Source of the DNA: an uncultured Clostridium sp.
GTDB taxonomy: Bacteria > Bacillota > Clostridia > TANB77 > CAG-508
Assembly (NCBI GenBank): GCA_945610215.1
Contig: CALYZR010000011.1
Span: 1 to 9,848 of the forward strand
Direction of reading: 5' to 3'
DNA: 9,848 bases
Every line of letters starts with the position of its first letter. Positions within the stretch are counted from its first letter, which is position 1. Below the pieces are notes generated by a model, which had not been told where the DNA came from, did no database searches, and saw only the letters and a program-made list of their open reading frames with translations. Below are positions 1-6,045 of the stretch, one piece after another. Both the position numbers and the translations under genes were made by a program.

Positions 1-959
1 AATATGAAGAATTTTGCTCATATAAAATACAATATGCTAGAGAATACATAAATAAAATAAAAAATAAAAGTGAAATAAAAACAGAAATTACAAGTATGAT
101 GCAAAATGTATTTATAAAAGACTTAATAGAAGCAAGTAAGGAAAAAGGTTACATTACAATGTCGCCATTAATAAGAAGAACATTTTTTGCATTAAGAGAT
201 TTAAATGCAAGAAAAATAGTTCCCTATACAAAAAGAAATTTTGAGTCAGAACAATTACCAATAGCAACAGAACAATTAGTAGACATTTTTAGTAATACAT
301 TAGTAAAGTCTGGAATAGCATATAATGCAATTCCAGAAGAAAAAAGAAAAGAACTTGGAATAGTAGGAGATGAATTGCAACAAATAAAACAAAAAGAAGG
401 AGTAGAAAATAGTAAAAACAGTCTTGACTTTGAGAGAAAGATGATACATTTTTATAATAAATTAGAAAAAGAAAAAATAGAGGAAATTGTCTCAAATGCA
501 GAAATGGCTATTAGAAATATTGCAAATGAAGATATTTCAATATCATTGGGAGAAAAGGAATATGATGGCGAATTAAAAGAAATATACGAATATAAAAAAA
601 TAATTCCAATAAGAGAAAAGATAAGAGAAATGGGAAGAACAACACATACTATGACAGAAAAAGACAGAGAAGAACTTACAAAAACAGTTATAAACGAGAG
701 AATGAAGAAGCTGGAAGAAATTGTTGCTAGTAAAATGGCAATAGAATATATAGGAGGAATGACTGATAATACAATTATAAGTGTTTTGCTTGCTAAAGAT
801 TTACTTACAAGTGAGCAGATAGCAAAAGGATATGCAAGACCTAAACCTGGAACGGGAGAAATGGATAAAGGACTTGAAAAACTTCAAGCAATATTCAATA
901 AAGGAGTCAATAATATGATAGAACCAGATGATATTCCAGAAGAGGAGATTTCATTATAA
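1..959 (+). CDS. dgt: HD-type deoxynucleotide triphosphohydrolase (dGTPase family), 5' partial
   Basis: The reading frame is open from the first complete codon (position 3) to TAA at 957-959, so the gene starts upstream of the window; the ATGs at 96 and 99 are internal methionines. The visible part matches the C-terminal half of dGTPase-like proteins, which cut dNTPs into deoxynucleoside and triphosphate. The stretch FIKDLIEAS...ITMSP followed by ALRDLN resembles the family's post-HD helices, and EYIGGMTDN (about 741-770) resembles its C-terminal YIAGMTDR motif. The HD metal-binding motif itself lies outside the window. About 175 residues separate the ALRDLN region from the GMTD motif, which seems longer than usual; this stretch is charged and helical in character (many E and K). 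The protein ends in an acidic tail. I infer a housekeeping nucleotide-pool role; substrate preference cannot be read from here. No terminator is visible before the next gene. Confidence 0.8.
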   Translation, partial: YEEFCSYKIQYAREYINKIKNKSEIKTEITSMMQNVFIKDLIEASKEKGYITMSPLIRRTFFALRDLNARKIVPYTKRNFESEQLPIATEQLVDIFSNTLVKSGIAYNAIPEEKRKELGIVGDELQQIKQKEGVENSKNSLDFERKMIHFYNKLEKEKIEEIVSNAEMAIRNIANEDISISLGEKEYDGELKEIYEYKKIIPIREKIREMGRTTHTMTEKDREELTKTVINERMKKLEEIVASKMAIEYIGGMTDNTIISVLLAKDLLTSEQIAKGYARPKPGTGEMDKGLEKLQAIFNKGVNNMIEPDDIPEEEISL

Positions 960-1041
960 AATATTGAATAAGTTATAATAAATATGATATAAACGATAGT
1001 AATATAAACCAAAATATAAAAAATTAGATAAGGAGAATAGT

Positions 1042-2889
1042 ATGAACAAAGAAAAACGTAAAATATTAAATACAGTTTTAAAATTTTTTGAAGAGGAAAA
1101 GGGATATAAAAAAGAAGAAATAGAGGAAATAGAAGAATTAGCTGAAGAAAAAGAAAAAAACAAAAAAAGAAAGCTACATTCTTTTGAAAAAATTATAGAT
1201 TTAAAAGATATGCTTGCAAAAACAGAAAAAAAGTTTGGTGACAAGCCAGTTTTTAAATATAAAACAAATGAGCCAGGAGTTTTTGATGTAATTACATATA
1301 AAGAATTTATAGAAAAAATAAATGCATTAGGAACTAAATTAATTGATTTAGGATTAAAAGGAAAAAGAATAGCAGTAATATCAGAAAACAGATATGAATG
1401 GTGCTTAGCATATTTAGCAGCATGTTGTGGAACAGGTGTAGTTGTTCCACTAGATAAAGCTTTACCTGCAAACGAATTAGAAAGTTTAATAATTCGATCA
1501 GGAGTAGAAGCAATATTTTATTCAAGTAAATATGACGAGATTATGCAAGATATAAAAAATAGAAGAACTACAGATTTAAGATATTATATTTCAATGGATT
1601 TAGAAAAAATGCAGAATGGTATATATTCACAATACGAACTTATAGAAAAAGGAAGAGAATTAATAGAAAGAGGAAATACAAAATTCTTAAATGCTAAAAT
1701 AAATAATGAAGAAATGTCGTGCATGTTATTTACATCTGGTACAACAGCAATGTCAAAAGCTGTAATGCTATCACATAAAAATATATGTTCAAACTTAATG
1801 GATATAGCAGCTGTATTAAAAATTGATGAAAATGATACTTTATTATCATTCTTGCCATTACACCACACATTTGAATGTACAGTTGGCTTTTTGTATGTTT
1901 TGTATAAAGGCGCTTCAATTGCGTATTGCGAAGGAATAAGACATATGGCAAATAACATAAAAGAATTTGAAATTACTGCAATGATTTCTGTACCAGTACT
2001 TTATGAGAATATATACAAAAGAGTAATGAAATCAATTGAGAAAAAAGGAAAGTTGCCAGAAGTAGAAAAAATAATGAAATTAAGTGGTATGCTTTCAAAA
2101 GTGGGAATAGATTTAAGAAAGAAAATGTTTAAAGAAATACATGAATCATTAGGACCAAAATTAAGACTTATGGTAAATGGAGGAGCAGCATTAGATTACG
2201 AAGTAGAAAAAGGATTTAATGAATTAGGATTTAAAATTATTCAAGGATATGGATTAACAGAAACATCTCCAGTTATTGCAGCTGGAACAGATTTTGAACA
2301 GAAATTAGGTTCTGTAGGGAAAGTATTTCCTAGTTTAAAAGTAAAAATAATAAACAAAAATGAAAATGGAGTCGGAGAAGTTATTGTAAAAGGACCAAGT
2401 GTAATGCTAGGATATTATCAAAATGAAGAGGCTAACAAAGAAGTTTTTGAAAAAGGTTGGCTTCATACAGGAGATTTAGGATATTTTGATAAAAAGGGAT
2501 TCTTGTTCTTAGCTGGTAGAAAAAAAAGTGTAATAGTTCTAAAAAATGGTAAAAATGTATATCCACAAGAAATTGAAAGTATAATAAATAGAATAGACGG
2601 AGTAAAAGAATCTTTCATATATGGAAAACCAGAAGATAATAATGAAGACGATTTAAAACTTTGTGTAGAGATAGTTTATGATAAAGAATTAATGAAAGAA
2701 ATATATAATGCAAATACACAAGAAGAAATAAGAGAAATATTATGGTCAAAAATAAAAGAAGTAAATAAAACAATGCCACCATATAAGTATATTAAGGAAA
2801 TAATTGTTTCAGAGGAGGAACTTATAAAAACTACAACATTAAAGATAAAAAGACATGAGGAACTAGCAAAAATCGAAGGTCAAAAATAA
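1042..2889 (+). CDS. AMP-forming long-chain acyl-CoA synthetase (ANL superfamily)
   Basis: The 615-residue protein is full length for a long-chain fatty acid:CoA ligase, which activates a fatty acid with ATP to acyl-AMP and then to acyl-CoA. The first 50 or so residues are a Lys/Glu-rich extension. The P-loop-like motif is TSGTTAMSKAVMLSH (residues 231-245). GYGLTETSP (402-410) is the adenylate-binding motif, HTGDLG is at 475-480 with the ATP-ribose aspartate D478, and the hinge region GRKKSVIVLKNGKNVYP is at 492-508. The C-terminal KTTTLKIKR (596-604) carries the expected catalytic lysine K601. Two glycines common in the P-loop (TSGTTG..KG) are alanines here (A236, A240). The start ATG follows AAGGAG (1030-1035) with a 6-nt spacer. 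The gene stands alone: 82 nt from the upstream gene and about 160 nt from the next. I see no signal peptide or membrane segment, so it is likely cytosolic or membrane-peripheral. Chain-length specificity is not visible. Confidence 0.93.
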   Translation: MNKEKRKILNTVLKFFEEEKGYKKEEIEEIEELAEEKEKNKKRKLHSFEKIIDLKDMLAKTEKKFGDKPVFKYKTNEPGVFDVITYKEFIEKINALGTKLIDLGLKGKRIAVISENRYEWCLAYLAACCGTGVVVPLDKALPANELESLIIRSGVEAIFYSSKYDEIMQDIKNRRTTDLRYYISMDLEKMQNGIYSQYELIEKGRELIERGNTKFLNAKINNEEMSCMLFTSGTTAMSKAVMLSHKNICSNLMDIAAVLKIDENDTLLSFLPLHHTFECTVGFLYVLYKGASIAYCEGIRHMANNIKEFEITAMISVPVLYENIYKRVMKSIEKKGKLPEVEKIMKLSGMLSKVGIDLRKKMFKEIHESLGPKLRLMVNGGAALDYEVEKGFNELGFKIIQGYGLTETSPVIAAGTDFEQKLGSVGKVFPSLKVKIINKNENGVGEVIVKGPSVMLGYYQNEEANKEVFEKGWLHTGDLGYFDKKGFLFLAGRKKSVIVLKNGKNVYPQEIESIINRIDGVKESFIYGKPEDNNEDDLKLCVEIVYDKELMKEIYNANTQEEIREILWSKIKEVNKTMPPYKYIKEIIVSEEELIKTTTLKIKRHEELAKIEGQK

Positions 2890-2911
2890 AGAAAAATTAT
2901 GAAAAAATATA

Positions 2912-2941
2912 TTGACTTTTGTAATATTTATGTAATAAAAT
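2912..2941 (+). promoter_or_regulatory. Possible sigma-A promoter upstream of the 279-residue gene (distal)
   Basis: TTGACT (2912-2917) lies 18 nt upstream of TAAAAT (2936-2941). This is a good -35 with an acceptable -10 in the gap after the acyl-CoA synthetase gene. A second candidate lies closer to the gene. Confidence 0.4.
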
Positions 2942-2978
2942 TGTAACGAAATAGATAAATTAAATTTTGCAAATCCTA

Positions 2979-3007
2979 TTGTAGTTTTTTCGCAAAGAAT
3001 GTATAAT
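2979..3007 (+). promoter_or_regulatory. Possible sigma-A promoter upstream of the 279-residue gene (proximal)
   Basis: A perfect TATAAT (3002-3007) sits 17 nt downstream of TTGTAG (2979-2984), which matches only the TTG of the -35 consensus. Transcription would start near 3014, about 20 nt before the ribosome binding site AAAGGAGG (3032-3039). It may act together with, or instead of, the distal candidate. Confidence 0.5.
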
Positions 3008-3050
3008 TATAACAATAAAAGTACATAGGACAAAGGAGGGTGAGTTTACG

Positions 3051-3890
3051 GTGCTATTTTTTCATAAGCCAGGCATAGTAAACGTGAAAATGATAATTAC
3101 AGAAGAAAAAATTTTATCAAATATTGACAAGGTTCAAAAAATGATAAATCCAAATAACAAAAAGCAAATCGTTCAATTGGATGAGGATGCTTATTTTAAA
3201 GATTTAATAGATTCAATAAAAACATATTTAACAGAATATCCAAAAAAGAAAAACTTCCCAGCAAGTGTATATAAAGCTTCTTATGGATTAGTTGAATATG
3301 CTACAAATCAATTTGAAGAAAATACAAAACAAATAGAAAAATTAATAAGACAAAGAGAAGATAACATTGCAAAAGCAAATGAATTAAAGACAGTATTTGA
3401 AGCAGTTCAAAACAAAGATAAAGAGTGGAAAGCAAAAGTAAAGCAAATTAGTAATGTTATGTCAGAAGATGTAATAGAAGCTTTAATTATAATAGGAAAA
3501 TGCAAAACAAAAAGACCAGCAAATTATGAAGATGCTTTGAAATTAGTAAGAGCTAGAATTTCAAATCTAGAAGGAAACTTACATATTGAAATAGACATGG
3601 AAAGAATAGAAGACAGATCAAAAGCTTTAAGCTATATTGGAATAGAAATAGCAGAAGCACTAAAAGGAATTCCAACACCAGTTGAGACACCTGTAAAAGA
3701 AAAAGCAGAAGCTATTAAAGAAGAAGTAGCAGAAGATTCTTTTATAGAAGAAACAAGGTTTGAAGTAAAACCAACATTGTGGGAAAGAATTAAAAATAGT
3801 AAATTAGTAAGAGCAATATCATATGTAATGAAAATAAGAGTTGTATTAGATGTTCCAGCACTTCCAGAAGGCAGAGGAGAAAAAAATTAA
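3051..3890 (+). CDS. Unrecognised coiled-coil protein, 279 residues
   Basis: I do not recognise this protein. The GTG start at 3051 lies 11 nt after a very strong AAAGGAGG (3032-3039); an internal ATG at 3090 is the only other reasonable start and would be far from that site. There is no signal peptide or clear membrane segment. Residues about 85-135 are rich in E, K, Q and N with hydrophobic spacing typical of a coiled coil. A conserved-looking middle (about 140-205) follows, then a Pro/Glu/Lys-rich acidic linker (about 207-240). The tail is basic and amphipathic, with WERIKNSKLVRAISYVMK at 244-261. This layout suggests a scaffold or adaptor that might touch membrane or nucleic acid through its tail, but that is inference only. 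The gene has its own promoter candidates and is closed by a terminator at 3912-3942, so it is probably transcribed alone or as the first gene before thyA. Confidence 0.8.
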   Translation: MLFFHKPGIVNVKMIITEEKILSNIDKVQKMINPNNKKQIVQLDEDAYFKDLIDSIKTYLTEYPKKKNFPASVYKASYGLVEYATNQFEENTKQIEKLIRQREDNIAKANELKTVFEAVQNKDKEWKAKVKQISNVMSEDVIEALIIIGKCKTKRPANYEDALKLVRARISNLEGNLHIEIDMERIEDRSKALSYIGIEIAEALKGIPTPVETPVKEKAEAIKEEVAEDSFIEETRFEVKPTLWERIKNSKLVRAISYVMKIRVVLDVPALPEGRGEKN

Positions 3891-3911
3891 AATAATAAAT
3901 CTATTATGAGA

Positions 3912-3942
3912 TAGGACGGAAGTTATTCCGTTCTACTTTTTT
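3912..3942 (+). terminator. Rho-independent terminator (or attenuator) just before thyA
   Basis: The arms TAGGACGGAA (3912-3921) and TTCCGTTCTA (3926-3935) form a 10-bp stem with one G-T pair and a GTTA loop, followed by a T6 run (3937-3942). The thyA ribosome binding site starts directly after it at 3943, so no promoter fits between them. thyA must rely on read-through or on regulated escape from this hairpin. Confidence 0.85.
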
Positions 3943-3957
3943 AAGGAGAGAAAGAAT

Positions 3958-4749
3958 ATGAGTAAATATGATGAACAATATTTAGATTTAGTAGAAAGAA
4001 TTTTAAAGAATGGATATTATGATCAAAATAGAACAGGAATAGCAACATACAAATTACCACATCAGATTTTACAATTTGACTTACAAGAAGAATTTCCAAT
4101 ACTTACAACAAAATATGTTGCATATAAAGCAGCAATAAAAGAATTACTATGGATTTTTCAAAAACAATCTAATAAAATTAGTGACCTACACGAACAAAAT
4201 GTTCATATATGGGATGAGTGGGAAATGGAAGATGGAACAATAGGAACAGCATATGGATGGGTTGTAAAAAAATTTAATCAAGTAGATAAATTAATTCATC
4301 AATTAAAAACAAATCCACAGGACAGAAGAATGGTTCTAAATCTTTGGCAAATACCATACCTAGATACAGGAGCTTTATATCCATGCGTATTTAATAGTTG
4401 TTGGGATGTAACAGATGGAAAATTAAATTGTATGCTTACAATAAGGTCAAATGATATTCCTTTAGGACATCCATTTAATGTAACACAATATGCGGTATTC
4501 GTTCATTTGTTGGCACAAGTAACTAATCTAAAGCCAGGGTTACTTACAGTATGTATAAGTAATGCTCATATATACGAAAATCAGGTAGAAGGCATGAAAG
4601 AACAATTATCAAGAAGAGACAAAGCTTATCCGGCACCAAAGCTTTGGATAAACCCAGAAATAAAAGATTTTTATGATTTTAAACCAGAAGATATAGAATT
4701 AATAGACTATAAACATTTGGGAAAAATTAAAATGGATGTAGCTGTTTAA
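3958..4749 (+). CDS. thyA: Thymidylate synthase, Bacillus/phi3T type
   Basis: The enzyme makes dTMP from dUMP with 5,10-methylene-tetrahydrofolate and releases dihydrofolate. At 263 residues it is full length. The phosphate-binding arginine is in NRTG (R25), the paired arginines are in DRRM (122-125), and the catalytic cysteine is C143 in [24 protein letters not shown] (162-174) holds the dUMP-binding aspartate and asparagine, and the protein ends in the typical [11 protein letters not shown]...DYKH...DVAV. The residue after the catalytic Cys is Val, not the His of E. coli ThyA. To my knowledge the B. subtilis ThyA/phage phi3T branch shares this CV pair and the SND and GNPFNV-like motifs, so this is a subfamily trait and not a defect. 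AAGGAG (3943-3948) lies 9 nt before the ATG. It is followed by folA, which recycles its product. Confidence 0.95.
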   Translation: MSKYDEQYLDLVERILKNGYYDQNRTGIATYKLPHQILQFDLQEEFPILTTKYVAYKAAIKELLWIFQKQSNKISDLHEQNVHIWDEWEMEDGTIGTAYGWVVKKFNQVDKLIHQLKTNPQDRRMVLNLWQIPYLDTGALYPCVFNSCWDVTDGKLNCMLTIRSNDIPLGHPFNVTQYAVFVHLLAQVTNLKPGLLTVCISNAHIYENQVEGMKEQLSRRDKAYPAPKLWINPEIKDFYDFKPEDIELIDYKHLGKIKMDVAV

Positions 4750-4752
4750 AAC

Positions 4753-4846
4753 GAGGGACATTCCTCAATCTATGAGGAATACCTGTGAATGAGGTTTGTC
4801 CCTCAAACCTTGTAAAAAAGGGCAAAAAAATTAGATAATGGAGGTT
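4753..4846 (+). promoter_or_regulatory. Structured RNA leader upstream of folA, possible translational switch
   Basis: The thyA-folA gap folds strongly. GAGGGACA (4753-4760) pairs with TGTCCCTC (4797-4804), 8 bp. Inside it are a 7-bp hairpin (TTCCTCA 4761-4767 with TGAGGAA 4773-4779) and a 4-bp hairpin (ACCT 4781-4784 with AGGT 4792-4795), giving a three-way junction. An alternative is AGGTTT (4792-4797) with AAACCT (4805-4810), which is incompatible with the base of the outer stem. The same AACCT (4806-4810) can also pair with AGGTT (4842-4846), which overlaps the folA ribosome binding site GGAGG (4840-4844). No T-run follows, so it is not a plain terminator. It does not resemble the THF riboswitch consensus I know. 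The ligand or partner is unknown. Confidence 0.5.
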
Positions 4847-4853
4847 CATTTAT

Positions 4854-5342
4854 ATGTTATCAACAATAGTAGCAATAGCAAATAACAATGTAATAGGAAA
4901 AGACAACAAATTAATTTGGCATTTACCAGAAGATTTAAAAAGATTTAAACAAATTACAACAGGTAAAAATATAATAATGGGAAGAAAAACATTTGAATCA
5001 TTAGGCAGAGTTTTACCAAATAGAAAACATATTATATTATGTAACGATATGGAAATGAATATAGATAATGAAAATGTAGAAATTTTAGATGATATATCTA
5101 AATTAGACAAATATATAAATTCAGAAGAAGAGAATTTTGTAATTGGAGGAGCAACAATTTATAAATTGTTAATGCCATATGTAAGTAAATTATATATAAC
5201 AAAAATAAATCAAGATTTTGAAGGGGATGTATATTTTCCAGAAATAAAAGACACGGAATGGAAAGAAATTTCAAAAGAAAAAGGATTAAAAAATGAAGAA
5301 AATCCTTACGATTACGAATATATAACATATATTAGAAAATAA
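4854..5342 (+). CDS. folA: Dihydrofolate reductase
   Basis: The protein reduces dihydrofolate to tetrahydrofolate with NADPH, refilling the cofactor that ThyA oxidises. It has 162 residues, the usual chromosomal DHFR length. The Met20-loop region with IGKDNKLIWHLPEDLKRF (14-31) carries W22 and the catalytic acid D27. GRKTFES (43-49) is the NADPH-binding segment, and VIGGATIYKLLMP (about 98-110) is the second nucleotide-binding motif. The end resembles family members, with a YDYEYITYIRK tail. The ATG follows GGAGG (4840-4844) with a 9-nt spacer. No promoter is evident in the 104-nt gap after thyA that would leave a usable leader, so co-transcription with thyA is likely. The leader structure may tune translation. 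Nothing suggests a mobile, trimethoprim-resistant dfr gene; base composition equals that of its neighbours. Confidence 0.96.
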   Translation: MLSTIVAIANNNVIGKDNKLIWHLPEDLKRFKQITTGKNIIMGRKTFESLGRVLPNRKHIILCNDMEMNIDNENVEILDDISKLDKYINSEEENFVIGGATIYKLLMPYVSKLYITKINQDFEGDVYFPEIKDTEWKEISKEKGLKNEENPYDYEYITYIRK

Positions 5343-5366
5343 TTTTAAAAAAATTGAAATTTTGTA

Positions 5367-5395
5367 TTGACAGAACGCGAAAAATATCTTATAAT
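5367..5395 (+). promoter_or_regulatory. Consensus sigma-A promoter of the tRNA unit
   Basis: TTGACA (5367-5372) and TATAAT (5390-5395) are both perfect and separated by the ideal 17 nt. Transcription should begin around 5402, about 14 nt before the first tRNA. Such a strong promoter fits stable-RNA genes and probably drives both tRNAs up to the terminator at 5830-5861. Confidence 0.92.
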
Positions 5396-5407
5396 AAATT
5401 TCGCGTT
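5374..5407. repeat. 9-bp perfect inverted repeat straddling the tRNA promoter -10
   Basis: AACGCGAAA (5374-5382) and TTTCGCGTT (5399-5407) are exact reverse complements separated by 16 nt containing the -10 box. One arm lies in the -35/-10 spacer and the other covers the likely transcription start. It could be an operator. The CGCG cores stand out in this AT-rich sequence. Confidence 0.7.
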
Positions 5408-5415
5408 GAATAAAT

Positions 5416-5492
5416 GCTCCCTTAGCTCAGTTGGTCAGAGCAACCGGCTCATAACCGGTGGGTCCAAGGTTCGAATCCTTGAGGGAGCACCA
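5416..5492 (+). tRNA. tRNA-Met (anticodon CAT), or tRNA-Ile2
   Basis: This is a 77-nt cloverleaf. The acceptor stem is GCTCCCT/AGGGAGC with discriminator A and an encoded CCA (5490-5492). The D-arm is GCTC/GAGC and the anticodon stem is ACCGG/CCGGT around CTCATAA (anticodon CAT). The T-arm is CAAGG/CCTTG with loop TTCGAAT. The acceptor is fully paired from the first base, so it is not an initiator tRNA. An elongator Met tRNA and an Ile2 tRNA, whose C34 becomes lysidine, both carry CAT. I call Met by default; the GGCTCATAACC anticodon arm is found in both classes. Confidence 0.93.
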
Positions 5493-5519
5493 ACGCAAAA
5501 TTTTTTTTACAATAAATAT

Positions 5520-5828
5520 GGGTAGGTGGCCGAGTGGCTAAAGGCGGCAGACTGTAGACTTTGATTTTCAAGGAATCAGAAATTGCAGCCCATACAAGTG
5601 ATTGTGTGGTGAAAACTAGGCTAATTCGGGGAAGTCTTAACAGATTAAGCTGATGATAATCCCGAGCTAAGGAAATAATTCCTGAGTGTAGAGACTTTAT
5701 ACCTAGCATCTTAATAAAGATGAAGAGAAAGTCCAGACTACAAACATTAAAGATGGTAACGAAAGTTATAGTAGTAAGAAATCTGTTCTCATACGAGTAC
5801 GATGGTTCGAATCCATCCCTGCCCACCA
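5520..5828 (+). tRNA. tRNA-Tyr (GTA) interrupted by a group I intron
   Basis: The exons are 5520-5555 and 5779-5828. The acceptor stem is GGGTAGG (5520-5526) with CCTGCCC (5818-5824), including one T-G pair, then A and the encoded CCA (5826-5828). The anticodon stem is GCAGA (5547-5551) with TCTGT (5782-5786). After joining, the loop reads CTGTAAA, so the anticodon is GTA, for tyrosine. A 14-nt variable region with a CTC/GAG stem (5788-5790, 5795-5797) makes it a class II tRNA, as bacterial tRNA-Tyr is. The T-arm is GATGG/CCATC with loop TTCGAAT. Without splicing the anticodon stem-loop cannot form correctly. Gene order and the absence of a promoter before it suggest co-transcription with the preceding tRNA. 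Confidence 0.92.
5556..5778 (+). ncRNA. Group I self-splicing intron in the tRNA-Tyr anticodon loop
   Basis: The 223-nt insert shows a nearly complete group I core. The 5' exon ends in U5555 and the intron ends in G5778. P1 is CTGT|(5552-5555) with GCAG (5585-5588), giving the U-G pair at the splice site. P2 is CCATACAA/TTGTGTGG (5590-5597, 5602-5609). P3 is CTAGG (5616-5620) with CCTAG (5702-5706). P4 is TCGGG (5626-5630) with CCCGA (5661-5665), inside the Q-like AATCCCGAGC. P5 is CTTAA/TTAAG (5636-5640, 5645-5649) and P6 is GGAA/TTCC (5671-5682). P7 is GACTTT (5693-5698) with AAAGTC (5728-5733), the guanosine site. P8 is CATCTT/AAGATG (5707-5722). A P9 region, ACTAC/GTAGT (5771-5775), carries an inner GAAA-capped hairpin. 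There is no endonuclease gene. The ending AGTAAG resembles the cyanobacterial tRNA-Leu intron. Confidence 0.92.
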
Positions 5829-5829
5829 A

Positions 5830-5861
5830 GGAGTAGTAAAATTCTAACTACTTCTTTTTTT
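5830..5861 (+). terminator. Rho-independent terminator of the tRNA unit
   Basis: The stem GGAGTAGT (5830-5837) with ACTACTTC (5847-5854) has one G-T pair and a 9-nt loop. It is followed by T7 (5855-5861), 2 nt after the tRNA-Tyr CCA. Confidence 0.88.
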
Positions 5862-5908
5862 GCTTTTATTCGAGGAAACAACCAATTGAAAAAAAGTAAT
5901 AAAATACA

Positions 5909-5950
5909 AAAAAAGACAAAAAAGGATTTGCATCCTTTTTTGTCTTTTTT
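5909..5950. terminator. Long perfect hairpin, likely bidirectional terminator
   Basis: A 19-bp perfect stem (5909-5927 with 5932-5950) has a TTGC loop. It contains GGAT/ATCC and GAC/GTC blocks between A6/T6 runs, so the T-run forms on either strand. It separates the tRNA unit from recJ and backs up the terminator at 5830-5861. Confidence 0.85.
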
Positions 5951-5987
5951 AATAAGTAAATATAATCTAAAAAAATGAAAAAAAACC

Positions 5988-6016
5988 TTTTAAAACTAAG
6001 GGAAAAGATATATAAT
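5988..6016 (+). promoter_or_regulatory. Possible promoter of the recJ-rel operon
   Basis: A perfect TATAAT (6011-6016) has only a weak -35 (TTTTAA, 5988-5993) at 17 nt. Another TATAAT is at 5961-5966 without a clear -35. A promoter is expected here because a terminator lies just upstream. The recJ ribosome binding site AGGGAG (6035-6040) is 5 nt before the ATG. Confidence 0.4.
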
Positions 6017-6045
6017 ATAAAAAATGTTTATTTTAGGGAGATATT

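Noticed and set aside
954..1244. Minus-strand open frames across the protein genes (954-1244, 1584-1958, 6669-7046, 8676-9068 and others)
   Set aside because: They overlap well-supported genes, have no ribosome sites and show low-complexity Phe/Leu/Ser-rich products typical of antisense AT-rich DNA.
3040..3089. GTG at 3040 as start of the 279-residue gene, with a CGG (3049) frameshift
   Set aside because: The GTG overlaps the ribosome binding site, and after a +1 shift at this CGG the frame meets TAA within a few codons; GTG 3051 is well placed.
4810..4839. Promoter TTGTAA-18-GATAAT directly before folA
   Set aside because: Transcription would start beyond the ribosome binding site at 4840-4844, leaving no usable leader.
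4753..4846. THF riboswitch or simple terminator upstream of folA
   Set aside because: I cannot find the conserved THF-riboswitch core, and no T-run follows the stem.
5449..5829. Minus-strand open frame of 126 codons over the tRNA genes
   Set aside because: It is antisense to two tRNAs and the intron. Its GFEPSY and GFEPWTHR segments are the well-known false translation of tRNA T-arms.
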